Below are positions 1 to 6,922 of a stretch of DNA of 10,446 nt, in pieces. Made by a program: the position numbers and the translations under genes. Below the pieces are notes generated by a model. It worked only from the letters and a program-made list of their open reading frames with translations. It searched no databases and was not told the DNA's origin. This stretch comes from Nitrospira sp. (GTDB lineage: Bacteria; Nitrospirota; Thermodesulfovibrionia; Thermodesulfovibrionales; SM23-35). Location: the NCBI GenBank assembly GCA_016873575.1, contig VGWY01000082.1, positions 1-10,446 on the forward strand. Reading direction: 5' to 3'. Each line of letters opens with the position of its first letter. Positions within the stretch are counted from its first letter, which is position 1.

Positions 1-27
1 CTCCACCCTTATCTCCTTTCTTGCCAT
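1..27 (-). CDS. istA: IS21-type transposase IstA, first 9 codons only
   Basis: Only nine codons, MARKEIRVE, are visible before the window edge. The start is well supported: ATG at 27-25 is preceded by GGAGG (minus strand, 36-32) four bases upstream. The identity rests mainly on position, because istA is the first gene inside the repeat-bearing left end of IS21 elements. IstA proteins catalyse DNA cleavage and strand transfer with a DDE nuclease domain and work with the ATPase IstB. None of those domains can be seen here, and the remaining coding sequence lies off the left edge. A leader of about 140 bp separates the start codon from the element end and contains the four transposase-binding-type repeats. 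Confidence 0.6.
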
Positions 28-77
28 AAGACCTCCGTCGTTTAGTTTTAACAGATATCTTATGACATGCCAAAAGG

Positions 78-165
78 TGGGGAATTATCCTGATCCCAAG
101 TGGGGAATTATTCTGAAACTAACTGGGGAATTCTTTTGGAACTAAGTGGGGATTTTCGCTGAAAC
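78..165. repeat. Four terminal repeats with exact 23-bp period
   Basis: Four related 18-19 bp units begin at 78, 101, 124 and 147, exactly 23 bp apart. On the plus strand they start TGGGGAATTATCCTGATC, TGGGGAATTATTCTGAAAC, TGGGGAATTCTTTTGGAAC and TGGGGATTTTCGCTGAAAC. The TGGGGA core is constant and the tail drifts. This matches the multiple terminal binding sites of IS21-family transposases. The period of about two helical turns would place all copies on one face of the DNA. Confidence 0.8.
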
Positions 166-171
166 TCGACA

Positions 172-339
172 AAATCCAGATTTTTTAAGTTGATCGATAT
201 AATCTTTAAGTTTTTTGGTTAAATTTATCCGGCAATCTGTGCTCTGAAATCTTCCGAAAACACTCTCCATTTCCTCAAGAGAGCAATCATAAATATCATT
301 AGGAAGAACTCCTTGTTGTGTAAATCCCGGAATCGGCAT
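172..339 (-). pseudogene. DUF6932-like protein, 3' part removed by the IS21 insertion
   Basis: The reading frame starts at ATG 339-337 with MPIPGFTQQGVLPNDIYDCS, then LEEMESVFGRFQ. This matches, from memory, the usual N-terminus of DUF6932 proteins (a proline/glycine-rich start, then a 'LEEIE..FGRF' helix), which are normally around 150-170 residues. Only about 56 native residues remain, ending near LKKSGF. From 171 leftwards the frame runs into the IS end, adds nine element-encoded residues (CRVSAKIPT) and stops at TAG 144-142. Any product would be a 65-residue stub. The gene lies 55 bp downstream of hsdS on the same strand and was probably the last gene of the same transcript. The ribosome-binding signal is weak (GGGG about 5 bases before ATG). 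The biochemical role of the family is not known to me. Confidence 0.7.
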
Positions 340-394
340 TATAACCCCATTTTTTTGTGTGAAACCAAAAGGCTCAAGTTTATTTTATCCCACA

Positions 395-1600
395 TCATAC
401 CATTAACTCCCCCGCAAAAGCCCTTTGCATGAGACTCTGAAAAAGTTCGTCAAGTTTTTTCTTGCTCTCTGCCTGTCGGCCTTTTTCAGCTTCGATTTCC
501 TCTACACGTTCAGCAAATTCCTGCTGCAGGGAAAGAGGGGGAAGAGGAATTTTAAAATTCAGTAGTTTCTGTTTTGAGATATTGGGCATAGAGCCCGCGC
601 TTCCACTTGCTAATACTTGAATTGATTTCCTGAAATTTTTTTCGATCAATAAGCTCCATAAATACTGCCCCCAAATTTTATCTTTTTTATAATCTAATCG
701 AAATATAGTATCTGACATCAAGAGTTTTGGATAAGTATTAAAAACATATACACATGCTCCAACTAAGTCTTTTGTATTTTTCCTACAAAAAAGAACATCG
801 CCTTTTTTTACTTCTATTTGCTTTTTGATAACAAGATGAGATGGTAATAATTTATTTTCAGTGGGTTTAAAATAACAGGTTGTTATAGCGCCTAACGTTA
901 ATACCGCCCAATCACTGTTATTTGATCGAGCATTTTGTTCACAGATTGGGCTCCATCCACTATCGATTCCATGCAATATTTCCCCAAGTCTAACAATATA
1001 CCATCTTTTCTCATTCATAACCGGATCTCCAAACATATCAATAAAAATTGAGGGAACAAGGTTTTTCATCTTTTCATCTGCCTGCTGGCGGAGCTTTCGG
1101 AGATTGTCTGCCTCTTCAAGTATTTCAACAATCTTGTGTTGGGTAGGGAGAGGGGGAAGAGTGATTTCTATTTTTTCAAGTCTTGTTTTTGTTATGTGAC
1201 TTAAACCGACTCCGCCATGAGCATTATGAATAAGATCATTCAGTCTCAAATTAACAGCGTAAACAAATATTTTCTTTAAAAGTCTATCTTCAGATATTTC
1301 AACGCGAAAAATGTGTTGATTTAGTACCGCATCACCACCTTGCCAGATGTGAGCACCAAATGATGTTCCGGGCGTGCCAGACCATGAGAGCAAAACATCT
1401 CCATTGTTAACATGATATTTAGGTTCTACTTCTCCATTGAAATAATTATACGGCTTAGTTGGATCGTTTAAATTCTGTATTCTAATTATTGGCAGGCCTG
1501 TTACAGTCCAATCAGATGGTTTGAAAGCCTTGCCGTTTATTAAGTTACTAATTTCGTCTATTTTTACATTTTTCCAACCTTCTGGTAGTGTCTTTTGCAT
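395..1600 (-). CDS. hsdS: Type I restriction-modification specificity subunit HsdS
   Basis: HsdS gives the Type I complex its DNA target; with two HsdM subunits it forms the methylase, and with HsdR the endonuclease. The 401-residue product has the classic two-repeat layout. A first target-recognition domain (about residues 5-150) ends at LPPLPTQHKIVEIL, followed by a charged conserved helix to about 190 (FGDPV). A second target-recognition domain (about 200-350) ends at IPLPPLSLQQEFAERV, followed by a second helix to the C-terminus (LMQRAFAGEL). Each domain should read half of a bipartite site; the two differ strongly, so an asymmetric target is expected. I chose ATG at 1600 rather than the in-frame TTG at 1621. 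It leaves one base after the hsdM stop, matching the other operon junctions, and starts at MQKTLPEGWKNV, as the family does. The sequence looks intact. Confidence 0.93.
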   Translation of the reverse strand: MQKTLPEGWKNVKIDEISNLINGKAFKPSDWTVTGLPIIRIQNLNDPTKPYNYFNGEVEPKYHVNNGDVLLSWSGTPGTSFGAHIWQGGDAVLNQHIFRVEISEDRLLKKIFVYAVNLRLNDLIHNAHGGVGLSHITKTRLEKIEITLPPLPTQHKIVEILEEADNLRKLRQQADEKMKNLVPSIFIDMFGDPVMNEKRWYIVRLGEILHGIDSGWSPICEQNARSNNSDWAVLTLGAITTCYFKPTENKLLPSHLVIKKQIEVKKGDVLFCRKNTKDLVGACVYVFNTYPKLLMSDTIFRLDYKKDKIWGQYLWSLLIEKNFRKSIQVLASGSAGSMPNISKQKLLNFKIPLPPLSLQQEFAERVEEIEAEKGRQAESKKKLDELFQSLMQRAFAGELMV

Positions 1601-1601
1601 A

Positions 1602-3086
1602 TTATTTTTTAACCTTATCAAGGAGCTGCTTTAATCCTTTACTTATTTTGTCCTCTATTTCTAATACCTCATTAATAATCTCTTTAGGCTTAGGATACTC
1701 AACTTCTTCATACACATTAGGCTTATAACGCCCAGCAGTAAGGTTTAAATCATTTTCTATGATCTCTTCTCTTGTGGTATACCAGCTATTATTACTTTTC
1801 GGTTTCTCATCCCATTTCAAAAGAAGGTCAGGGATGTCATTTTTCTCTGGCTGAGGTGTCCGCTTATCGTCAAGACTATATCCATCTCCTGTTATCTCGT
1901 AAAACCATACCTTTTCTGTTTTTCCATCCCGCTCAAATGCAACAACTGATGTTTTAACGCCTGCATATGGTTTGAAGACACCGGAAGGGAGGCTTATAAT
2001 CCCGTGAATCTTACATTCATCCATCAACCACTTTCTTAATTTCTTGTGTGCCGTTGTCGAACCAAATAAAACGCCTTCAGGTACAATAACAGCAGCCTTG
2101 CCTCCTGGAGCAAGATGCTTATAGAAATATTCTCCAAATAAAAGCTCAGTCTTTGCTGTGCTGAGGTCAAAGTCCTCACGAATTGCTTCCTTATTAACAG
2201 ATCCAGCAAAAGGAGGATTGGCAAGGATAATGTCATACTTTCTGTCAGTTGGGTTAGGAAGTGTAAGGGGATCAAAGTGCTTCACATTGGCATTTTCAAG
2301 ACCGTGCAAATAAAGGTTCATAATTGCGATCTTAACCATATCAATATCATTGTCGTATCCTGTGAGAGCGTGCATCTTTAAAAACTCGTGTTGGTCAGGT
2401 CTGAGTTTATCCCCTGTGATACGGCCATCTTGCTTTGAATCTTCGCTTGTATTTTGCTCCATGATGTAAAGGTAAGCCTGAATAAGAAAACCTGCTGTAC
2501 CGCAAGCAGGATCAAGGATATACTGGCCTGCCTGTGGTTTTACAAGATTCACCATCATCTTTATGATATGTCGTGGTGTTCTAAATTGCCCATTCGTCCC
2601 GGATATTGCTATCTGGCCAAGGAGATATTCATAGAGGTCGCCTTTAACATCCGTGTCATATTTCTGAGTATTGTTGTAATCCATCTCGTCAATGATTGAT
2701 ACAACCGATCGTAGTGTAGGTCTATTAAATATTTTTAAATGAGCCTGTCTGAAAAGAATCTTACCTATTTGTGAAAGGTTCGGAAGCTCATGGAATTTCT
2801 CAAAGGCTTCTGATAGAGTCACATAAAGGGGATCGCCTGAGAGCCGTGCAACAGTTCTCCAACTGTATTGTGCCAATGAATTTGAAAAAAGGGGCGTATA
2901 TGGATTACCCATGAGCTTTTGTAATTGCTCCTGCTTTTCATCCATTTCAGTGAGGCTTTTAAGGAACATCAGGTAACTGATCTGCTCAATGGCAGTCATA
3001 GGGTTATTGACGCCTCCCGCCCAAAGCTCATTCATAAGCTGTATGACTTTCTGTTTCAAGTCAGAATTTACAAAATTGGTTGGCAT
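1602..3086 (-). CDS. hsdM: Type I restriction-modification DNA methyltransferase HsdM
   Basis: HsdM transfers a methyl group from S-adenosylmethionine to N6 of adenine in the site chosen by HsdS. The 494-residue protein has the HsdM helical N-terminal domain (about 1-140, including NPMTAIEQISYLMFLK) and then the N6-adenine methylase core. GQFRTPRHI is at 166-174, the SAM-binding motif I DPACGTAGF at 192-200, and the catalytic motif IV NPPF at 290-293. Length and motifs are those of an active enzyme. The start ATG at 3086 is preceded by GAGGA eight bases upstream and lies one base after the stop of the unknown upstream gene. The stop TAA at 1604-1602 is one base before the hsdS ATG, so HsdM and HsdS are probably made by coupled translation. 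Confidence 0.95.
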   Translation of the reverse strand: MPTNFVNSDLKQKVIQLMNELWAGGVNNPMTAIEQISYLMFLKSLTEMDEKQEQLQKLMGNPYTPLFSNSLAQYSWRTVARLSGDPLYVTLSEAFEKFHELPNLSQIGKILFRQAHLKIFNRPTLRSVVSIIDEMDYNNTQKYDTDVKGDLYEYLLGQIAISGTNGQFRTPRHIIKMMVNLVKPQAGQYILDPACGTAGFLIQAYLYIMEQNTSEDSKQDGRITGDKLRPDQHEFLKMHALTGYDNDIDMVKIAIMNLYLHGLENANVKHFDPLTLPNPTDRKYDIILANPPFAGSVNKEAIREDFDLSTAKTELLFGEYFYKHLAPGGKAAVIVPEGVLFGSTTAHKKLRKWLMDECKIHGIISLPSGVFKPYAGVKTSVVAFERDGKTEKVWFYEITGDGYSLDDKRTPQPEKNDIPDLLLKWDEKPKSNNSWYTTREEIIENDLNLTAGRYKPNVYEEVEYPKPKEIINEVLEIEDKISKGLKQLLDKVKK

Positions 3087-3087
3087 A

Positions 3088-3819
3088 TTATCGTTCCTCA
3101 GCTTTTTCTATTTCAGTTAACTTTGATTTCAAGGTATCAACTTCATGTGAATATAAATAACGCAAAAAACCAATGATTGCATTGTCAATAAGTTTGGGTA
3201 CAGATGTCTTCCATCCTTCACCATTTGCATCTTCTTTTTTAAGACATAAATTTCTTTTAACCTGAAAAGTTTTCTGAAAAATTTCTTTGAAAGTCTTAAA
3301 TTCTTTATCGCAGGTTTTTGAATCTATATTTGTATTGCCATAGAAAAAATTCAGGATATATCTTCTATCAATAGGCATTATCAAATCGGGCAGTAAAAAG
3401 TGCATGGCTTTTGATACCCCTACAATTCTTGTCTTTGTTTTCATTACCTTTAAATTGCAGAAGATACTCTTGAGGGGAGTAGCTATTTGCTCAATAATAG
3501 CCCGCCTATCAATATCATAGAGCTTGTATTTATACATCTCATATAAAGCTGGCTTTACAGTCTGAACAGATGCTTTAAAATCATCAACAGATGTGAGTTC
3601 AGCTCCCTGCTGATCCATGTTCCATGCGCTCAATGTTTCCATTATTAAATTGTAAAAGGAATTTTGATTTAATAGCATATCTAAATTATTATTTCTTCTG
3701 TGCAAATCAATTATATCTCTGTATAAGCTCAGATCATGACCGGAGCGATATTTGTTATTGCAGTAATCTACAAAGTAAAAAAATATCTTTCTGTTTTTGA
3801 AAAGGATTTCTTCCAACAT
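3088..3819 (-). CDS. Unrecognised protein embedded in the R-M operon
   Basis: I do not recognise this 243-residue protein. It has no signal peptide or membrane segment and is rich in Lys, Asp, Asn and aromatic residues. Its most conserved-looking stretch is SKAMHFLLPDLIMPIDRRY at 136-154, inside a basic region (KVMKTKTRIVGVSK). SK..HF..P....P.D patterns occur in some proteins with a helix-hairpin-helix DNA-glycosylase-like fold, but this is a weak resemblance and not an assignment. The C-terminus (about 220-243, HEVDTLKSKLTEIEKAEER) looks like a short charged helix. The gene is fitted tightly into the operon: one base after the hsdR stop (TAACATG) and one base before the hsdM start (TAATATG), so it is probably made together with the R-M subunits. 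An accessory or regulatory role in the R-M system is inferred from position only. Confidence 0.8.
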   Translation of the reverse strand: MLEEILFKNRKIFFYFVDYCNNKYRSGHDLSLYRDIIDLHRRNNNLDMLLNQNSFYNLIMETLSAWNMDQQGAELTSVDDFKASVQTVKPALYEMYKYKLYDIDRRAIIEQIATPLKSIFCNLKVMKTKTRIVGVSKAMHFLLPDLIMPIDRRYILNFFYGNTNIDSKTCDKEFKTFKEIFQKTFQVKRNLCLKKEDANGEGWKTSVPKLIDNAIIGFLRYLYSHEVDTLKSKLTEIEKAEER

Positions 3820-3820
3820 G

Positions 3821-6028
3821 TTATCTCATTAACGCCAACTTTAAAGGATGGCTTTGTTTTATATGGGTAAAAACAGGTTTTGTTATGTCGCCGAAAGTTG
3901 ATATATAAGCGCCAACTCCTCCATACGAAGCAAATGGTTGGTTATTAAGAAATTGGAAATCCCCCTTTTCAAACTGTTCTGCATACTTGGGGCTCTGTAC
4001 GAGCTGTTCTATGAGAACCCTGAGAAGGCGAATTTGCGAGAGATTGAGGCTATATTCAACCTTGAGAAACTCAATCAGTTCCTCAAGCTGTTCTTTTTGT
4101 GTTGGCAGCTTGCCGATACCCAAAGCCTCTTTTATAAAGTCAGTAATATCGGCAAATATGCTGTAAACCTTGGCAAGATTTGTCTCATTGAAATACTCAA
4201 CCGGCCGGTTTAATACTTCTGTCTGGAGATATTCCATAAGCTCATCAGTGAAATTGCCGGTTCTGGCTGCCTCCATAAGCTCTGGTTTTATCTCAGCCAC
4301 TTCCCTTATCTTATCCTTCCATTTGTTCTGATAGTGCATTCTATCAACTTTCTCACCCTCTGGGCCGATCTCTATAAATTCGGTAAAAACTATATGGTCA
4401 GGTTCATGAGAAACAAGTTTCCCCTCTGGTGGTGGAGGCGGTGGCAGAGGTGGCGGGGGAGGTTCAGGCCCTGGCCCTTTTGGTTCTTTAGGCACTGGTA
4501 GAGGTTCCGGAGCGGTGTAGTCATAATCTTCCTCAAAATATTCCACGACTTCACAGAAATCATGAATTATGAAATGCTTTTTCTGCGAGCCATCGGGAAA
4601 AGTGTACTTGCGGGTACCGCGACCTTTTATCTGAATGTAATTGGTAGGAGATGCAATTGGACGGGCGAGTACGATATTCAATATCTCAGGACAGTCGTAT
4701 CCTGTAGAGAGCATATCAACACTAACTGCTACCCGCGGCCAGTAGTTTTCATCCTTCCGGAACGATTTAGCAAGATCTGAAGAGCCTTTCACTCTTGAAG
4801 TTATAACCTGTGCAAACCTGCCGTTCGCTTCAGGTGCAAGTGCATTAAGACTCTTGGCAAGTGCAGCAGCATGATCCTGAGAGACAGCAAAAAAAATCGT
4901 CTTTCCAACAGAACCATCCGGAGTTTTTAAGGCATATTTCAGAAATTCCTCACAAATAAGCTGATTTCTTTTGGGGACATTCACCTTTTTCTCAATCTGG
5001 GAAATGGCAAAGGTATAATCTTCACCATCAATATCTACACTCCAGCCTTCTTCTGATGCAGATTCCATGGTAATTAAAGAGTAGAGCTTATATATCTTCG
5101 GAGGAACAAGATAAGGCCCTGGGGGATTTGCCGTTACAGCCTCCTGTAATGTATACCTATAAGTCGGCTCACCGGGTTCACATCCGAAATGCTTGTAAGT
5201 ATCACGCATCATTCTGTATTCAAGGGCTTTAGGATTATTCTCGCTTAACTTTTCAATATCAATGTTTTTCAAGAAATCTTTTGGCGTAGCAGTCAGGCCA
5301 ATCCTCGTAGCCTGAAAATACTCTACCACCTGCCTGGGAAGTTCTCCGTATATTGACCGATGACATTCGTCATTGAATACAAGATCAAAATATCCTGGAG
5401 TAAAGTCTTTCTTGTAATGGATGTTGAGGCTTTGAATGGTTGCTATTACAACAGAAGCTCCACCCCATTCGCCATGACGCCCCGGTTTATAACGGACACT
5501 CTTATATTTGTCCCTGAATGCCATTTGAAAAGCTTCAAAAGCCTGCTTTGCAAGTTCAATTCTATCAACGATGAAAAGCACTCTTTCAGCCTGATTTGAC
5601 TGTAAGAATCTAATAACAATTGCTGCAGCAAGTCTTGTTTTTCCCGTCCCAGTTGCCATTTCAAGAAGAAATGCCCTTTTGCCCGTATCGTATAGCCTTG
5701 AAATGATATTACTTGCTTCTATCTGATATGGTCTGTCAGCAATATCGGCAGGATGTTCGATTTGCAATAAGGGCTTCTTTAGTACTTTAAGGTCAGCACG
5801 TCTCTGAAGGTCTTCTGGAGATATAAAACGCTCAATAGGTCGGGCATCGCCTTCGTCAAGATCCCAAAAGTAAATCTGTTCTGAATTTGCAAGAAAGACA
5901 TATCGGCAGCCCATTGCTTCGGCATATCCACGGGCCTGTTCTTTGGCAAGATAAACATCTCCTTGGTCATCATCTTTCGCTTCGTAAAGCATAAAGAGAA
6001 TAAGGGGTCTGCCCTTGACAATTGACAA
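3821..6028 (-). CDS. hsdR: Type I restriction subunit HsdR, N-terminally truncated
   Basis: HsdR is the ATP-driven translocase and nuclease of Type I systems. Visible in the 735 residues: the end of the nuclease domain (YEAK, 15-18), Walker A ATGTGKT (125-131), DECH (220-223), TATP (246-249), motif V around DMLSTGYDCPE (439-449) and motif VI QIKGRGTRK (466-474). A proline-rich linker (about 508-535) leads to an EcoEI-type C-terminal domain. The motor therefore looks intact. The start is not normal: the first possible codon is TTG at 6028 with only a weak GAGAG before it, and an in-frame TAA lies at 6049-6047. Family members usually have some 50-70 more residues before the E-x-K, including the first catalytic Asp, and these are missing. 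The next ATG, at 5992, would begin just before YEAK. The protein may lack nuclease activity. It is the first gene of the operon, 49 bp after the toxin-like gene. Confidence 0.88.
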   Translation of the reverse strand: MSIVKGRPLILFMLYEAKDDDQGDVYLAKEQARGYAEAMGCRYVFLANSEQIYFWDLDEGDARPIERFISPEDLQRRADLKVLKKPLLQIEHPADIADRPYQIEASNIISRLYDTGKRAFLLEMATGTGKTRLAAAIVIRFLQSNQAERVLFIVDRIELAKQAFEAFQMAFRDKYKSVRYKPGRHGEWGGASVVIATIQSLNIHYKKDFTPGYFDLVFNDECHRSIYGELPRQVVEYFQATRIGLTATPKDFLKNIDIEKLSENNPKALEYRMMRDTYKHFGCEPGEPTYRYTLQEAVTANPPGPYLVPPKIYKLYSLITMESASEEGWSVDIDGEDYTFAISQIEKKVNVPKRNQLICEEFLKYALKTPDGSVGKTIFFAVSQDHAAALAKSLNALAPEANGRFAQVITSRVKGSSDLAKSFRKDENYWPRVAVSVDMLSTGYDCPEILNIVLARPIASPTNYIQIKGRGTRKYTFPDGSQKKHFIIHDFCEVVEYFEEDYDYTAPEPLPVPKEPKGPGPEPPPPPLPPPPPPEGKLVSHEPDHIVFTEFIEIGPEGEKVDRMHYQNKWKDKIREVAEIKPELMEAARTGNFTDELMEYLQTEVLNRPVEYFNETNLAKVYSIFADITDFIKEALGIGKLPTQKEQLEELIEFLKVEYSLNLSQIRLLRVLIEQLVQSPKYAEQFEKGDFQFLNNQPFASYGGVGAYISTFGDITKPVFTHIKQSHPLKLALMR
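4424..4507 (-). other. Proline-rich linker coding segment in hsdR
   Basis: Residues about 508-535 of HsdR are mostly proline with some Glu, Gly and Lys, including runs of five and seven prolines (PEPPPPPLPP and onward). The stretch joins the helicase part to the C-terminal domain and is probably an extended, flexible spacer. The DNA is locally GC-rich and repetitive, which makes it prone to slippage. Confidence 0.75.
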
Positions 6029-6077
6029 AGAACTCTCAACTACAGATTAGGTGTGTCTTTTCATAAACAGGCTTTTA

Positions 6078-6431
6078 CTAAGACTCAAGAAAATCAACGG
6101 TGTATGATTCTAATGTATCTTTGGAATGTTTTGAGTGGTGTTTAATAGTAGCATTGGCAATAAGAGAAAAATTATCTCCAGGTAAGGTGTGTGGAATTAT
6201 TAGCACTCCGGTATGAGGACGATGTTCATTAAAAAACTGAATAGTTAGGCGGATAAAGTCATTTCTGTTGCGGGTTATAAGGCACCTGCCTTCTGAGGCT
6301 GCTCTCTCAAGTTGCTCCCTGTCAGTAGCCTGCAGCATCCCAATATCATGGGCACAGGTGGCATCTATATGATGTTTTCTGAGTATTTCTGCAATCTTAG
6401 GACTGAGGTCTTCATCAAGGTAATATTTCAA
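6078..6431 (-). CDS. DUF5615 PIN-like protein, putative toxin
   Basis: The 117-residue protein belongs by pattern to the DUF5615 / Mut7-C-like PIN group of small putative RNases. It starts with the family signature MKYYLDEDLSP (D6, E7 and D8 as candidate metal ligands), continues with HHIDATCAHDIGM (D29), and has the strand-end motif LITRNRNDFIRL (51-62, D58), the equivalent of the T-x-D-x-DF block. In this copy Asn replaces the more usual Asp at residue 57. The start codon is TTG at 6431, supported by the family N-terminus and by a 4-bp overlap (TTGA) with the stop of the upstream DUF433 gene, which implies translational coupling. The pair has the layout of a toxin-antitoxin module in which this is the toxin. 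RNase activity is inferred from the fold family. Confidence 0.82.
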   Translation of the reverse strand: MKYYLDEDLSPKIAEILRKHHIDATCAHDIGMLQATDREQLERAASEGRCLITRNRNDFIRLTIQFFNEHRPHTGVLIIPHTLPGDNFSLIANATIKHHSKHSKDTLESYTVDFLES

Positions 6432-6847
6432 CGACTGCCTCTATCAAGAACAGGGTATCTTTTATGAACATATTCTCTGGTCAGTTCTTCATTCTGTTTC
6501 ATGAGTTGGTCAATTTCTTCAGGATAGACTCTGTAGTAGCTTACAGCAGTCTTTATTTGCTGTTCGGTAAGCCAGTGATATGCCTTGCGCAAGCGACCAA
6601 AATCTTCACGAACACCCTTGTAAGTTGCAATCACTTCCCAAACCTCTATACCTGTGCCTGCAATTCTTGCCCTGCGTCCTGCGGTTCCTTCAGAAAAAAT
6701 AATACCAGGGCAGCGTTGCATCTTCACTGCTTCATCAAGAAGCTCATTCGCTACAGCAGAAAATTCCTTACCAGAGTCTCTGGCTATCTGTTCAATTTCC
6801 TTAAGTGTTCTTTCCTGAATTCGGATGCTTTTTTGAATCGTTGGCAT
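6428..6847 (-). CDS. DUF433 family protein with ribbon-helix-helix-like N-terminus, putative antitoxin
   Basis: The 139-residue protein has two parts. Residues 1-42 (QKSIRIQERTLKEIEQIARDSG, then EFSAVANELLDEAVK) look like a ribbon-helix-helix DNA-binding domain. Residues about 46-112 are a DUF433 domain: CPGIIFSEGTAGRRARIAGTG at 46-66, then EVWEVIATYKG, W92 and the helix TEQQIKTAVSYYRVYPEEID. DUF433 proteins of this kind are commonly paired with DUF5615 PIN-like proteins as antitoxins (VapB45-like). Here the pairing is direct, with a 4-bp overlap. The start ATG at 6847 fits the RHH N-terminus; the nearest purine-rich signal (GGGAG, 6865-6861) is rather far, 13 bases away. Two palindromes in the promoter suggest the protein represses its own operon. 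Confidence 0.85.
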   Translation of the reverse strand: MPTIQKSIRIQERTLKEIEQIARDSGKEFSAVANELLDEAVKMQRCPGIIFSEGTAGRRARIAGTGIEVWEVIATYKGVREDFGRLRKAYHWLTEQQIKTAVSYYRVYPEEIDQLMKQNEELTREYVHKRYPVLDRGSR

Positions 6848-6879
6848 AATTTTATCACTACTCCCTTCTTATGGGTTAC

Positions 6880-6911
6880 ATTGTATGACAATAGATTACA
6901 TTATGAATGTA
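6880..6911. promoter_or_regulatory. Two operator-like palindromes with a shared ATG centre
   Basis: Two perfect inverted repeats lie 4 bp apart. ATTGT-ATG-ACAAT is at 6880-6892 and TACATT-ATG-AATGTA at 6897-6911. Both have a 3-base ATG centre. The second overlaps the -10 box and the spacer of the predicted promoter; the first covers the likely transcription start. That is where an autoregulating RHH antitoxin would be expected to bind. Confidence 0.5.
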
Positions 6912-6922
6912 GCGTGTGTCAA
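6895..6922 (-). promoter_or_regulatory. Promoter of the DUF433-DUF5615 operon
   Basis: On the minus strand a perfect -35 box TTGACA (6922-6917) is followed after 16 bp by TGTAAT (6900-6895), a 5/6 match to TATAAT. Transcription would begin near 6888, about 40 bases before the DUF433 start codon. No other strong promoter was seen before hsdR, so this promoter may also drive the R-M operon by read-through; that is inference. Confidence 0.6.

Larger units (their letters stand above)
1..171 (-). mobile_element. Left end of an IS21-family insertion sequence (partial)
   Basis: This is the istA-proximal end of an IS21-type transposon that continues beyond the left edge. Three things support it. The outer boundary at 171 reads TGTCGAGTTTC on the minus strand, and IS21 elements end in TG...CA. 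Four copies of a TGGGGAATT-type repeat lie just inside the end, as is typical of the multiple terminal repeats bound by IS21 transposases. A well-formed minus-strand start (ATG at 27-25 with GGAGG upstream) begins a protein MARKEIRVE. The element interrupts a DUF6932-like gene. The other end and the target duplication are outside the window, so the exact boundary is inferred from the TGT and from where the disrupted protein stops resembling its family. Confidence 0.75.

Noticed and set aside
340..394. Terminator after hsdS
   Set aside because: The best inverted repeat (AAAC...GTTT around CCTTTTGG) has only four-base arms and no proper T-run, so it is not a convincing stem-loop terminator.
1601..1621. 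HsdS start at the upstream TTG (1621), adding seven residues
   Set aside because: It would overlap hsdM by 20 bp with no clear ribosome-binding site, whereas ATG at 1600 matches the other junctions and the family N-terminus.
6029..6077. Missing HsdR N-terminus encoded just upstream through a frameshift or read-through (short frame ATG...TAA at 6062-6047)
   Set aside because: The frame before the TAA gives only five codons (MKRHT), and the toxin-like gene ends at 6078. There is no room for the 50-70 missing residues and no motif resemblance.
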